NCBI GenBank assembly: GCA_965644295.1
Contig: CBFFRP010000020.1
Coordinates: forward strand, 1 to 64,000
Reading direction: 5' to 3'
Origin: Paraphysomonas bandaiensis
Lineage: Eukaryota > Chrysophyceae
Length of the DNA stretch: 64,000 nucleotides
In this document: positions 21,044-33,337 of the stretch, in pieces
How positions within the stretch are numbered: position 1 is the stretch's first letter
How the letters are laid out: every line of letters begins with the position of its first letter
The notes under the pieces: generated by a model
Database searches by the model: none
The model's input: only the letters and a program-made list of their open reading frames with translations
Told to the model about the DNA's origin: nothing
Position numbers and translations under genes: made by a program

Positions 21044-23924
21044 AACCTTAAGACAAACGTGGGAAAAATGTTCAAATTTGGGACTTTTGATTGAAAGCTA
21101 TGTTCTACGAGTAATTTTAATGTTAATTTGTCCCGAAATGTTATTCGAGTAGTTTGCAAGAAGTTTTCATAATTATAGTATGATATTTTAATAAAATATA
21201 TGATATATTCATTATTTATAAGTAGTTACCGTGGGGCTAGTACGTTTTTCCATAACTTTTGGGGCTGAACCTACTGCACTCTAGTATCTTTTCATTCATA
21301 AGGTACAATTTCTACTTCATAACTAGCACAAGTTCTATTGACTCTTTTCATGACGTTAGCAGCTTCCCTTCCATTCCTTCAGCTACTTCACCGACTATGA
21401 ACTCTATATCATATTTTCCATTCTTGTATTCTAATACGGCACCATTAATATTGTGAATTTTCTGATCTTTTCACCTATATTTCATAGAAGTGTTCGTGCC
21501 CACTACTATTCTCAGCACTACTATCGCCACAAGTTTCAATGCATTGCGTCGATGACCTCATTTCCAATATCTTCACTCAACTATATCTTCATTTCCACTT
21601 TCTTCACTCATATACTGCTTTCACTTGAACAGAGCTCTTCCTCACTGGGGAGCTGCTAACTTGAAATCGTGAACGCTTCTTCTTATGGACAACCTTTCGA
21701 CGAACAGTTCTACGCAACTCAAAATCACTGCCATCATAGGACACATCAGACAATACAACGGTCAAGATTGAGTGGGTCACGACGCCCTCCAGGAGTAGCC
21801 ACATTCATCAACAATGACGCCATCGCCCTGTCCCCCAATGCAATCAACAAGTGCATTTATCTCCCCATGTGCAATCCAATCTTCCGCTACCACATTCTCA
21901 AATGAATTCATGGGGTCATCGCCTGGATGCAACCTGACCACTCCGCTTATTCCTCCAGTAAATCCTCTTGCCTCCACCTCGGATATTAATCATATGTCCT
22001 TGACGAACGAATCGGGATGCCATATCCGTTGGGGACTCTCTCCCCACAACTCAAAATTCCGACCTCATGTGCAGCCAGCTTTTTCCTTCTCTTCCACTTC
22101 CTGAAGACCTGAACTTATACCGGGAGAGCGTTCCTATTCACAACTTCTCCGTTAATCATACAGCGCTCAACACGCACACTGAGATCAACGTGGTTATCTG
22201 AACGCTTAAAGCCCCATCAACTCCATCGAACACAGCCCGTGGCGCACATCCACTGAAGATCGCTGGCTATACAGCGATCACTCAAGGGAACAACCTCCAC
22301 AGGTTCCGCAGTTTCCCTTGAGAAAAGGATATCACCAAGTAAGTGGTATTCGAAGACGGTGGTGATATATTCTGCTACCGTATCTACACGTAGAATTCTG
22401 ACCTTGCCCACTCGTTCCCCATTCGCGGAGAGCAGATAGATGTTTCCTTGGAACTCTATTCGGCATTCGTATAACACCGCATCTATCACTCCTCTGGACC
22501 CTTCATTAAAAGAGTAAGGGTCAGGAGGTTGAGAGGGCTATGACGATAGAATTACCATCCATCCATGTAAATACCTTGGTCGATATCCTTCATCGGGTTA
22601 TCGGAAACATCCGCGGACTTGGCATATCGTTTGGAAGAGTCGGAAATGATCTGACCTACGTCGTCTGCGCAGTATGCGCGCATACATACATCCACATCTC
22701 CAAGTCTCTATTTTTGATGTGTGCATGTTTTCATACGAAAACCGTGACCCTCATCATCACCACGCATGACCCTCATCACCGTACTGTATACGTATATACG
22801 CAAAATACCATATCTAATTTTGAATGTAGACATCATGGTCACACATACATACATGTATATATATAGACATGTAGACATGGACATAATGATGCGCATTAAG
22901 ACGCACTGTGCCAGAGTATGATATAGTAATATCATGACTGATTTAGATGCATTGCAAGGTATGGTTCAGGATACAACAGGGGACCTGAGTGAGAGCGATA
23001 CGGGTGACGTCGCCATCACTGCACCCTGTACAGATGTATGCACCCCATCTCCATCTGCCACATGTGCGGGTTGAGGTGGTTGTGGCAAGGAGTTCCCGAT
23101 TGATGAGAAGGGCTCCGATTTTTATCATGGAGTGCTATGTGCCACATGTAATGGGCTGTAATCATATGTACCCCACATCACACATATATACAGAGAGTGT
23201 ACATGTTGTCACGTTCGTAGTATTCATCGAAGGTTCTAATCTTGGAGATGCTCTTCAGTCTGACCTCACTACTGGTGATGGCACCCCTCTTTCACAACTT
23301 CCCTCTAGTCCCGTGACGTATTACTACGTAGAAGGTTACTGTTTTGATGATGATGACCCTGGTCATACTCTACCAAAGGTGACGACCCTCTTACTCCTCT
23401 GTCTCAGCCCGTTGCATATGAGGAGGTGAGTTCCCGTAGTATATATTAGTGATTCAATTTACTCCTTCTTACTATTTTCGGACAGTTGCTCCCCGGTTAA
23501 TGGTTCTTTGAGGAGTAAGTTATTACATGTATACCCCTCTTTCACTTATGTACCATGCTGGTAGTATTAATACCGGTCAGTGTAGTTGTTGTGCTTGGTG
23601 TAAGTTTTTAAATGTTTTTTACTTATATTGTCGCTGTATTACTTAGTTAATATTGTACATGTTTTATATTGATGAGGCTATTTCGATACTTACAGACGCA
23701 GTAATAACAATTTCGTTGTGCTGAGCACTGTCCTGAAATCATTCTTGGAATATTGTTATTTTTTTAATAAAATAACAATAAGAATAGTATTGTATAGCTA
23801 CTATAATATTATTACACAGTTTTAATAATATTAGATTAATGAAAACGATAAGTATAGGATAGGGTACAAAGGGGTCCAAAACGTGGGAAAAAATTTTTCC
23901 CACGTTTGTCTTAAGGTTGCTTCG
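21044..23924. mobile_element. Element bounded by about 30-bp inverted repeats
   Basis: GAAGCAACCTTAAGACAAAC followed by GTGGGAAAAA at 21044-21073 is found exactly, inverted, at 23895-23924. The right copy is also half of a local palindrome (CGTGGGAAAAAATTTTTCCCACG at 23882-23904). The 2.9 kb between them has only broken minus-strand reading frames (around 21604-21977 and 22217-22489) that I do not recognise. This could be a decayed DNA transposon; no transposase motif or target duplication was identified. Confidence 0.45.
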
Positions 23925-23989
23925 GTGCTGATATGAGCGCTCTGTTGAGCCCAAATCAGCTAAAAAGAAGTTTTTTTATAAACAAATGG

Positions 23990-24744
23990 GGATAATACGG
24001 TATATCGTCCCGCGCTCAAATATTAAAACAAAGCACTTCGTTCTATCACATTATACTCATCTGTATGCCGATGTTGCATTACCTCTCTAAGAAAAATTCC
24101 AATGACGTCCAGATATCCACGGCCATGCCATGGATACGCTTAAAGAGGCGCTGCGAAAGGCTCCTGTGCTTCGTTAGGCCGAAAAGTCCGAGTTCTAAAA
24201 GTTGGACAAAGGATGATAAATTGTAGCTTATCCTTTTGCTGTTGAAAACCCAAAATATCTACAATTGTAGCTTGCTTACTGCTAAGGAAAATATTGCACC
24301 CTTGATTAATCTTAAGAAAACAAATGAAAAATCAAAATATTGTTTCAAATCAACGGGATATATTTCTTATACATAATCTTTGGTAATACTCAAAACAATA
24401 TATCCCCAAATTTCTATATTAGCTACAACAAAATAAAGTTAGATCACAGAAGGATACTGAAGGAATAAGAATTGCATGGTATACTACAATGCACATCAAG
24501 GTGATGTAGTCACATGAGGCTTCATGTTGTCATTGACACCATCATCATATATATATGTACTTATGTACATCATGCTTCACCTCTGCTAATTTGTATGCAG
24601 TTTGTATGATATAAAGCACATGATCATGACAAGCATGATGTCAGTCCAACCATGAAACGACTGCATGCAACTGTTTCATATCATATACACATCATCATAT
24701 AAGGAACTAGATCTAATTAAAGTATCCTGATGTTGTATCTATCA
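23990..24744. repeat. Degenerate copy of the 19518-20720 repeat
   Basis: TATATCGTCCCGCGCTCAA occurs at 24001-24019 and at 19518-19536 on the same strand, followed in both by an AATTGTAGCTTA[CT]CCT segment. Further weak similarity follows in the same order. No gene is seen here. Confidence 0.5.
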
Positions 24745-24934
24745 GAGAACCATTTTCTGGGAGAACCCAACAAAAATCACTGTTTTATTAGGAAAGGGGG
24801 TTTTCATCACTCTACAAAATACAGAGCGCTGTTAAAGTGATTGTCAGTGTCAGACATTACAATCACAATCAGTGTTAAAAGCAATTGGACTACACCTTCT
24901 TTTGACCCAGTATTTATAGAAAGTAATATGTGGA

Positions 24935-25350
24935 AGAGTCATTATTGTAAGTGATAATATGCCACGACAAACTTACAGTATTACTGATGCAAGAGCTCAT
25001 AAAATGTTGCAGGCCATTGCGATCTTCTCATCGTACGCAATTGTCAGCACGACAAAGTCACAGATGAAGGTGTCAGACCTTCATAAAGAGATAAATAAAT
25101 GCTTTGCAGGAGTGAAAGGTGTTTATGCGTCGCCAGTAATTCAGATGAAATAAGTCATAGTTATACTGCAACTGGTCTTCTTGCATTGACCCAAGAGCTC
25201 ACATCCCTGAAAACAGGCTTCGAGGAAGCTCGACACATGTACGAGTTGTTTAATGAAGAAGTGGTGCTGATAATGAAGATCATTCATCAAAACGCAGCCG
25301 TCACGACTAGTTTGTTTGTGACAAGATTTTCTGGCAGACCAGATGTGTAA
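24935..25350 (+). pseudogene. Deleted Harbinger partner-gene remnant, left arm
   Basis: Begins MPRQTYSITDARAHKMLQ at 24959 as in the right arm, but after ASPVIQM it jumps across a deletion to the coiled-coil tail (LTQELTSLKTGFEEARHMY), which itself lacks its middle. It cannot encode the full partner protein. Confidence 0.75.
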
Positions 25351-25539
25351 TAGCTATAAAGCTATATATTCTTACTTATTTTTGACATTTTGGATTACTT
25401 AAATGAACGCTGAATTCACTCAATTATTGAAATTATACTAAATATCCCTTATCATTCATTGTCTTTCACTAAATTCGAATATTTATACTACACTTGTCCT
25501 ACATAAGTACTAGTAGCTAATATATATTACAAAACAATC

Positions 25540-26405
25540 ATACCATGATCCCAACCATATGGTACACCTTTTCCATTCTTGAAGGCCATTTAATATCTCG
25601 ACGCTGCCATCTATACTCAAAATGGCTGATGAGTAACCCACGGAACTTGTCCAAAGAATATGATGTACGAATATGACGAATTGCATGTTGAGCAGTTTGA
25701 GTGCTAAACTGAACATCAGTGGTATCGTCACAGTCATCATCACCGAATCCCACGCCAGAGCAATCATATGACGATTTCCGTTGCAGCGTGCGTTGTCTTC
25801 AGTATCATGCCAACCCATATCACCAGCATAACGGCTTGGAACCCCTTCTCGCCAATATCATCAAAAGTCCACCCACGACCCATATATCGTAGGCTCCCCA
25901 ACAACAATAATTCGAGTGGTGAACCAGGCCTTCCACTGCAGTCTTCTTTCACATAACTTTTGAACCATTTTTCCGTTCTTGCCAAACTAAAAGGAATTCT
26001 TGAAACGAAGCGTATGGAAGCCTAAATCTTCTCCTAAACTTGCGCAATTGTTTTTTTGCTCCTTTGATCTCTCAACACATACTGTACGTACCAAGAGGAT
26101 TTCCGTGGGTCATAATCAACCCTCTTGCCTTCATCGTCGTCATAATATCCTCTCTTTCCTCTCTTTCGCTTTTGTTTTGGTTCAGGTGATGGTTGATTCT
26201 CTTCTTCGAAGATCATTTGTAGAATTCCTTCCTTGCGTCCTTTTCTCCTGCTCTCCATATATTGCACGTATAACATTGGATCCAGTTCACCGTTTGAATC
26301 AAGACAAGCACTCAATGTAATCGACATAGGCTTGATAAAACTCGTGATCAACAATAAAAATATTTTGGACCTTGGAAAGAAATGACTTTTCTTTCCAAAA
26401 TTCAT
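25540..26405 (-). pseudogene. Internally deleted Harbinger transposase, left arm
   Basis: Keeps the 5' end of the transposase (the ORF at 26405-26034 with MSITLSACLDSNGELDPM and DYDPRKSSWYVQYVLRDQRS) and the 3' end, but the DDE core is missing: GWTFDDI joins directly to GEKGFQAVM near 25850. The shared frame breaks in A-runs are also present. A non-autonomous derivative. Confidence 0.8.
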
Positions 26406-26479
26406 GGCATGGTAAGAAATAATATTGCGGCCTATATTAGGAACCTCGAGTCATAATATTGTTATCACGAGTTTTATCA

Positions 26480-27987
26480 AGCCTATGTCGATTACATTGA
26501 GTGCTTGTATTGATTCAAACGGTGAACTGGATCCAATGTTATACGTGCAATATATGGAGAGCAGGAGAAAACGACGCAAGGAAGGAATTCTACAAATGAT
26601 CTTCGAAGAAGAGAATCAACCATCACCTGGGAACCAAAACAAAAGCGAAAGAGAGGAAAGAGAGGATATTATGACGACGATGAAGGCAAGTGGGTTGATT
26701 ATGACCCACGCAAATCCTCTTGGTACGTACAGTATGTGTTGAGAGATCAAAGGAGCAAAAAAACAATTGCGCAAGTTTAGGAGAAGATTTAGGCTTCCAT
26801 ACGCTTCGTTTCAAGAATTCCTTTTAGTTTGGCAAGAACGGAAAAGTGGTTCAAAAGTTATGTGAAAGAAGACTGCAGTGGAAGGCCTGGTTCACCACTC
26901 GAATTATTGTTGTTGGGGAGCCTACGATATATGGGTCGTGGGTGGACTTTTGATGATATTGAGGAAGCCACTTATATAAGTGAAGAGGTCCATCGTGTAT
27001 TTTTCCATGAATTTATAAATGTCGGATCAACAGTTATATTTGAGAAGTGGGTGTCAGTACCGAAGACTCCAGCAGATATTCATGATTGCATGCATGAATA
27101 TGCAGAGGCCGGAATGAACGGAGCTATCGCATCGACCGATGGAGTTCATATCATTCATGAAAAGATAGCTGCGAAGTTAAAGAATAGTCATTTGAGTCAT
27201 AAAGCTCAGCAGACAACAAGAGTGTTTAATATGTCTGTAAACCATCGGCGAAGAATTCTTGCAACATCACATGGCAGTTGGAATGATAAAAGTGTTGTGA
27301 AATTTGATAAATTTATATGCGATATTCGTGCAGGTAGGCTATATGAGGATGTAGAGTACGAGCTGTATGATGACCATGGTATCCCACATCGATTCAGAGG
27401 TGCATGGGTCCTATCAGACAATGGATACTTGGACTGGTCATGCACAGTGCCTCCAACAAAGGATACAGGTCTATTCAAAGATATACGATGGTCAAAGTGG
27501 CTTGAATCTATGCGTAAAGATGTAGAGTGCACGTTTGTTATTTTGAAGGGTAGGTGGCGCATATTAAAGACAGGTATCCGTCTGAAGCATCCTCATTGTT
27601 GTGATAAGATTTGGAAAACATGTTGTGCATTTCACAACTTCCTTCTAGAAGTGGATGGTGGCGAGAAGGGGTTCCAAGCCGTTATGCTGGTGAATTGGGT
27701 TGGCATGATACTGAAGACAACGCACGCTGCAACGGAAATCGTCAGTATGATTGCTCTGGCGTGGGATTCGGTGATGATGACTGTGACGATACCACTGATG
27801 TTCAGTTTAGCACTCAAACTGCTCAACATGCAATTCGTCATATTCGTACATCATATTCTTTGGACAAGTTCCGTGGGTTACTCATCAGCCATTTTGAGTA
27901 TAGATGGCAGCGTCGAGATATTAAATGGCCTTCAAGAAATGGAAAAGGTGTACCATATGGTTGGGATCATGGTATGATTGTTTTGTA
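26480..27987 (+). pseudogene. PIF/Harbinger DDE transposase, frameshifted
   Basis: The catalytic region is open from 26829 to 27977. It shows the DDE set: STDGVHI (first Asp), VLSDNGYLDWS (second Asp) and MRKDVECTFVILKGRWRIL (Glu), as in the DDE_Tnp_4/plant transposon protein family that cuts and pastes Harbinger elements. An N-terminal segment (MSITLSACIDSNGELDPM) at about 26485 and an FRRRFRLPYASFQEFLLVWQ segment at about 26775-26835 lie in other frames. The right arm has a 2-bp insertion relative to the left arm near 26628. Breaks in A-runs at about 26760 and 26845 are shared by both arms, so the transposase was probably already defective before the palindrome formed, unless unrecognised introns restore it. 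Confidence 0.8.
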
Positions 27988-28204
27988 ATATATATTAGCT
28001 ACTAGTACTTATGTAGGACAAGTGTAGTATAAATATTCGAATTTAGTGAAAGACAATGAATGATAAGGGATATTTAGTATAATTTCAATAATTGAGTGAA
28101 TTCAGCGTTCATTTAAGTAATCCAAAATGTCAAAAATAAGTAAGAATATATAGCTTTATAGCTATTACACATCTGGTCTGCCAGAAAATCTTGTCACAAA
28201 CAAA

Positions 28205-29458
28205 CTAGTCGTGACGGCTGCGTTTTGATGAATGATCTTCATTATCAGCACCACGACTGCTATAATCACCAGCATTATATGTGCGTGGCCGTTTTATCGT
28301 CTCAGTGCGTATACGCTCTAACTCCAAGCGAACTCTTTCAGATCTATTATGAAATTCTAACATTCTTGTTCGGAACACCTCTTCATTAAACAACTCGTAC
28401 ATGTGTCGAGCTTCATCGAAGCCTGTTTTCAGGGATGTGAGCTCTTGGGTCAATGCAAGAAGACCAGTTGCAGTATATATGTGTTCACATTAATGGAAAG
28501 CAGAGGGTGCACATCACAAGCAAACTTGGCAGCACCGTAAGGCCCATATAACAAGAACACCCACCAATAAAGTGGACGCCAACCTTCCATTCGTTCCTCC
28601 GTCGCTGCAGCTCCCAAACTTCGCCTTTCCCCATCTTTTTTCTCAAATCCACTACTTTCCTCATCCTCAGCAGCCTCACCTTCACTTTCACTCTCATCAT
28701 TGCCACTGCCCTCATCATATAACCCTCCCCGTTCATCAGCCCATATTCTATCCAATACTTTGGCTGCAACATCCGATTCGTTGGTCCCTGAAAACACAAC
28801 ACATTAACTGTATCAATAGATATACAATGTTTAGTTATTACCTGAAGGGAACTTCCCAGTGCTGTCACATTCCTCAAGCCAGTAGGCGTACCACTTTCTC
28901 AAGTACTTATGTATATCCTAGAAAACAATAATTATTGAGAAGAAGATAAAAGTAATGAATACGGTGAATAGCGTCTCACCTTCGCCTTATTCCACAAAAT
29001 GCTTTTGGACGCATTCTGAAAGAACCCTTCAGAGTGGTGTTCAAAAGAGACTCATTGGGAAAGTGTAAAGCATATATTACTCTATGAGGACTGAAATCTA
29101 GCTTCAGCGTCTTCTGTACTTCTGCTCCACTAACTGTCTGATTCTCCCATAGATAACTAAAATATTCACCGTCGCCGTCCATCATCTGAATTACTGGCGA
29201 CGCATAAACACCTTTCACTCCTGCAAAGCATTTATTTATCTCTTTATGAAGGTCTGACACCTTCATCTGTGACTTTGTCGTGCTGACAATTGCGTACGAT
29301 GAGAAGATCGCAATGGCCTGCAACATTTTATGAGCTCTTGCATCAGTAATACTGTAAGTTTGTCGTGGCATATTATCACTTACAATAATGACTCTTCCAC
29401 ATATTACTTTCTCTAAATACTGGGTCAAAAGAAGGTGTAGTCCAATTGCTTTTAACAC
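28205..29458 (-). CDS. Harbinger partner protein (possible DNA-binding component)
   Basis: Divides into at least three exon-like blocks on the minus strand. The first starts at MPRQTYSITDARAHKML (ATG 29390) and runs through an LHKEINKCF/YLWENQTVSGAEV region to about 28976. A middle block (DIHKYLRKWYAYWLEECD at about 28920, then an acidic Ser/Glu-rich stretch) follows, and a charged coiled-coil tail with a basic end (SSKRSRHD) closes it. Autonomous Harbinger elements usually carry a second gene for a Myb-like protein that helps the transposase enter the nucleus and bind DNA. This gene occupies that position, but I do not see a clear Myb motif. Exon joins are not fully resolved, and one frame change near 28450-28480 may be an intron or a defect. 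Confidence 0.5.
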
Positions 29459-29695
29459 TGATTGTGATTGTAATGTCTGACACTGACAATCACTTTAACA
29501 GCGCTCTGTATTTTGTAGAGTGATGAAAACCCCCTTTCCTAATAAAACAGTGATTTTTGTTGGGTTCTCCCAGAAAATGGGGATTTTCATCACACTACAA
29601 TTCTATATTTTATATTTTGTCAACCATAAGAAACGAGAAATGGTGTATGAAGAAATAAGTTATCTTTTTTTTTGACCAACCGTAAGGCACGGCCT

Positions 29696-29697
<2 letters not shown>

Positions 29698-29727
<30 letters not shown>

Positions 29728-29986
29728 TGTATGTATGTATGTATGTATGTATGTATGTATGTATGTATGTATGTATGTATGTATGTATGTATGTATGTAT
29801 GTATGTATGTATGTATGTATGTATGTATGTATGTATGTATGTATGTATGTATGTATGTATGTATGTATGTATGTATGTATGTATGTATGTATGTATGTAT
29901 GTATGTATGTATGTATGTATGTATGTATGTATGTATGTATGTATGTATGTATGTATGTATGTATGTATGTATGTATGTATGTATGT
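29698..29986. repeat. (GTAT)n microsatellite
   Basis: About 72 uninterrupted copies of the tetranucleotide GTAT on the plus strand, ending 95 bp before the PEX2 start codon. Peptides read from it in any frame are meaningless. Confidence 0.99.
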
Positions 29987-30081
29987 ACAGTGTAGGTAGG
30001 TATGGACATGCAGAGTTATATATACTCACAATAGTTCTCATGTCAAGCTAGTCTCCACTCTTATCCTACCACACATCTCCT

Positions 30082-31621
30082 ATGCTTGGAATCGGTCGAG
30101 AACTACAAGCATTCCGTGTGGACAATGCCCTCAAAGAGACCATCCGATCCCGTGTATCTGATATAGTTAACGATGTCAGCATAGGGTCCTATCAGAGATA
30201 TCAACCAGAGTTAGATATGACTGTAGATATAGTCTATCATGCTCTATCAACTGCTTCACAACAGGTGTGTATATAGTGTTATATGTATATATACGTGTAT
30301 GTATATATATATGTATATGTATGTATGTGTATATATATATCTGTGTATTGTGATCTATATTGACCAATAGTCATATATATATAGCCGACTCCAGGTATGA
30401 GAATATTTGGAGTCGACTATTCAAGTCAAGGCAATGCGATGTGGCTCTTTAGTTGTATATTTCTCAAGTGGGCGTTCAATCGAGTGGAGAAATTTGCGCT
30501 ACTGCGAAGTATGTTTCATTCTCAAGATTCTGTACTTACTAATGCATTTTATATGTAGATTGGCGTCGTAGTGAATCAGTAAGTGATGTACTATTGCCTT
30601 CGATATATAGTAAATTGGTAGTAGAATAGTATTAAGTACAAGATGTGGAAGCTACTCTCTGCGTGTCGCACCTGTATCAAGGTAGTGTATATGGATATAT
30701 ATCTAATTTGCATTTATAACATTATATAGGTGCTAATATTAGTAAATCACTTGACATTAATCGGGATGAGAGGGTCTTCTAGTAAAGGTGCTAGCCCCGA
30801 TATATCTCGACGAGTGTCTGGGTATAGATGGGTAAGATGTTAGCTTGTAGTAGGTGGTGTGTATGGTCGATTAGGGTTATACTTCAACTCGTTTTGTACA
30901 TGTATATGGTATCCGTTGTTGTCTCTCGGTGGCTTCATATTTATTTTCAGGCGGCCCGTGTGGAGAGTGAACAGCGAGTTTCTTCTGCATCCCCTGCACA
31001 GATTCAACTGATTAACAGGCGTATTCTCTGGAGCTCTATCGAGGTATTTTTTCTCCTCGTCCGTATTGCACTGCGTGGGTCCTACACACCACCTGTATCT
31101 ACATTGACTACTATTCTTCTCACCTCTGGCGGTGCATAGGGTCTACTTGCCGTGCTAGCTGTAGCCATAGACTGGCGGGAACTCACTTCGACTTTGAGAC
31201 ACTTGTCGATAGATATGTATCATAGATCCCGGCGAGCAGCACAGGAGAAACTTCCTCCAGCACTTAGAGCAGATATCGAAAGATTTCTAAGCTTCATTTG
31301 GCCTCAACAGACCTCGTCAAGTGACCATTGTGCAATTTGTGGGATGTCTGAGGTGGAGGTATGCTACTTTATAAATTGACGCTGTCATTTTGTATATGCT
31401 TTTATACCTGGGCGATTCCCGTGTGCTATTTGTACTCTGATGTTGATATCTTGCACTCAGCAGTGCTATATTCTGATAATGTTTTTTAGGCACCTCATGT
31501 TGGGGAGTGTGGGCATATCTGCTGTTACTATTGTCTTGAAAAGGCTGTAAAAATAGATAGGTTTAGGTGTCCTCGGTGTGGTGCCCGTTTGACAGAGTGT
31601 AACCGATATATATACGACTAG
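30082..31621 (+). CDS. PEX2: Peroxin-2, peroxisomal RING E3 ligase
   Basis: Eight exons: 30082-30264, 30385-30508, 30559-30578, 30637-30681, 30730-30831, 30951-31043, 31140-31358, 31490-31621. The frame is kept throughout and the product is 305 aa, the same length I recall for human PEX2. The N-terminal half carries the Pex2/10/12 family pattern (FRVDNALKETIR..., YQPELDMTVDIVYHALST, TPGMRIFGVDY). The end is a C3HC4-type RING: CAICG, then HVGECGHICCYYC and FRCPRCG. PEX2 forms a membrane E3 complex with PEX10 and PEX12 that ubiquitinates the PEX5 import receptor so it can be recycled. An alternative reading through 31044-31139 would end in a stop, so the intron there is preferred. Exon 3 is a 20-nt micro-exon. 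Presence implies the organism has peroxisomes. Confidence 0.85.
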
Positions 31622-31932
31622 ACTAGAATAAATGGTTTCTTTAGTATTTAATTTTTCGAATATCTTTTCTATTACTAGTACGTTTTGATACTACGTTTAG
31701 CATTTAGGCGCCCAGAAATCCTTTGATTAAACTTATTTCTAACAAGTCCACCCAAGCGTGGAGAAAACGAAGATAATAGAAGTAGCTAACAGAGGACTTT
31801 ACGATATTGATGCTTACGTATTTCAATCTAGTAGAAATATGAGCGATATTTGTCCGAAACGTTTAACAAAGAAAATATAATAAAACTTCACTCGCCTGTT
31901 TATTAAAACATATGAAATATCTACAACTAATT
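31622..31932. other. Convergent 3' intergenic region
   Basis: About 310 bp of AT-rich sequence between the 3' ends of the convergent PEX2 and SIL1 genes. Nothing else is seen. Confidence 0.6.
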
Positions 31933-33337
31933 TCACTCATCGTGTATATCGCGTAAAGACGAGTGTTGTGCTAACCGACTAACTAACAACTCAATACTAT
32001 CATCGATTCCTGTCTGAATATCATCAGCAGCGGTTGTCAGCTTGTGCATTAGATAGCGAGCGTTCACTGCGCTGCTATAAAGCGCCCGATGGGTAGGTGA
32101 CGATAGCACAGAGCAGGATTCATTGAATGAATCTTTCCCACTGTCTACATTTAAACAAGGTGGTACAAGCGTGGCAATAATATTATCGGCCATATCAATC
32201 CACCTGCGGTCCACTCCACCAGTAGATGGGAATGGTAAGAATTTTTCGCCAAGCGGGCGGATGTTCATAATAGCAGCTTGTATTTGCTCCACAGTTGCAC
32301 CGTTACCAGCGCTACTAACTTCTTGCAAGAGACCTTCCCGAAGGTAAACCATTTCGTCGAGAAGATCTGAAATAAGATTCCATATCTTTCGCTGCAGTGC
32401 TGAATCATCAGTAAAGCTAGAGTTTTTCAGAGTCTCTTCCAGTGAACTCACTGCCACAATATGTAGTGCCTCCATAAATGATTCATCAGTTTGGGCTAAT
32501 ATAGCCTCCTGGACATCCATATTGCCTCGTACCGCTGAAGAGATAGCATACAATAGGCGCTTCACGAGGTCTCTTCTCCCGCTGCCCTCTTTGAGGGAAG
32601 TCGCTGCGGTGTGTAATGTGTTCGTCATCAACTCCAGGGCACTCACGTTAGTGGTATTTGACAAGCTTTCAAGAGTCCACAGCTGGTAGGAGTAGTCATT
32701 TTTAACAGCAGTCCCAACACACAGAGCCACTGCACACTTCACGGAGTCGGGAGCATCCGCTTGCAACAACGACACCAAAACAGGCCAACCTTGTATAGTA
32801 TGGAAGTCTCTTGCATTATCGATATCTGCCAAAAGTGATTCAAGTATCACCAAAGCTTTCAATACAGCAGGATCATGAAGGGAAGTATTTGTCAATAAGT
32901 TGGTGATGTCCTTCATATACTCTGCAGGCTTCATCAATCCAGCCACAGCAGCTCTGAGTTCTTCTTGACGTATCTCCCATGCTCTTTGAAGATCTTTTGC
33001 TGCATCTGATCCAGCAATAAAATCTTGATGTATATTAACACCCAATCGATCTAATTCACTTGTAGGAAGCTGACTAAGAGCATGTTTAATAGTATCAATC
33101 CTTTGTTGTTCTGTTGGTGGAGTATGATGACCATCAGTATCACTTTCAATTAATATATTACTCATTCTATCCATATTTCTAGATGCTAATGCCTGTATAT
33201 CTATGTTATGTATGTATGTAGCTTATATATATGTATATACGTACCATATCTCCATTAAATGAATCCTTTTGACCATAGGAGACGACAAGTATGATCAGAG
33301 AACATATCCATACATTTACTGACTTCATAGAAACCAT
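31933..33337 (-). CDS. SIL1: SIL1/Fes1-family Hsp70 nucleotide exchange factor, ER type
   Basis: Two exons on the minus strand, 33337-33245 and 33192-31933, joined in phase 0 across a 52-bp intron; 450 aa. Exon 1 encodes MVSMKSVNVWICSLIILVVS followed by YGQ, a typical signal peptide, which points to the ER lumen. The body is armadillo-like helices of the HspBP1/Fes1/SIL1 family: AVLKALVILESLLADIDNAR DFH (two-part stretch), WPVLVSLLQ and a CAVALCVGTAVKNDYSYQ segment. SIL1 releases ADP from the luminal Hsp70 BiP. The C-terminus is RDIHDE, close to the HDEL retention signal but without the final Leu. If only the downstream ATG at 33174 were used, the product would be a cytosolic Fes1-like protein; the in-frame signal-peptide exon argues against that. 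Confidence 0.8.

Larger units (their letters stand above)
24745..29590. mobile_element. Head-to-head palindrome of PIF/Harbinger transposon copies
   Basis: The left arm (about 24745-26405) and right arm (about 26440-29590) are inverted copies that meet near 26405-26460. The right arm is the longer one and holds a transposase region and a partner gene. The left arm is the same element with three internal deletions: the middle of the partner gene, part of the coiled-coil tail, and the catalytic core of the transposase. The outer ends match: 24752-24800 is the inverse of 29535-29580, including TTCTGGGAGAACCCAACAAA. High identity outside the deletions suggests a recent event. Confidence 0.85.

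Noticed and set aside
22540-23430. Possible CRISPR-like or RNA gene structure in the C-rich segment
   Set aside because: No regular direct repeats with spacers and no tRNA-like cloverleaf found by eye; eukaryotic context also argues against CRISPR.
29610-30051. Open frames of Thr-Tyr-Ile-His or Met-Tyr-Val-Cys repeats
   Set aside because: They are translations of the (GTAT)n microsatellite in different frames and strands, not genes.
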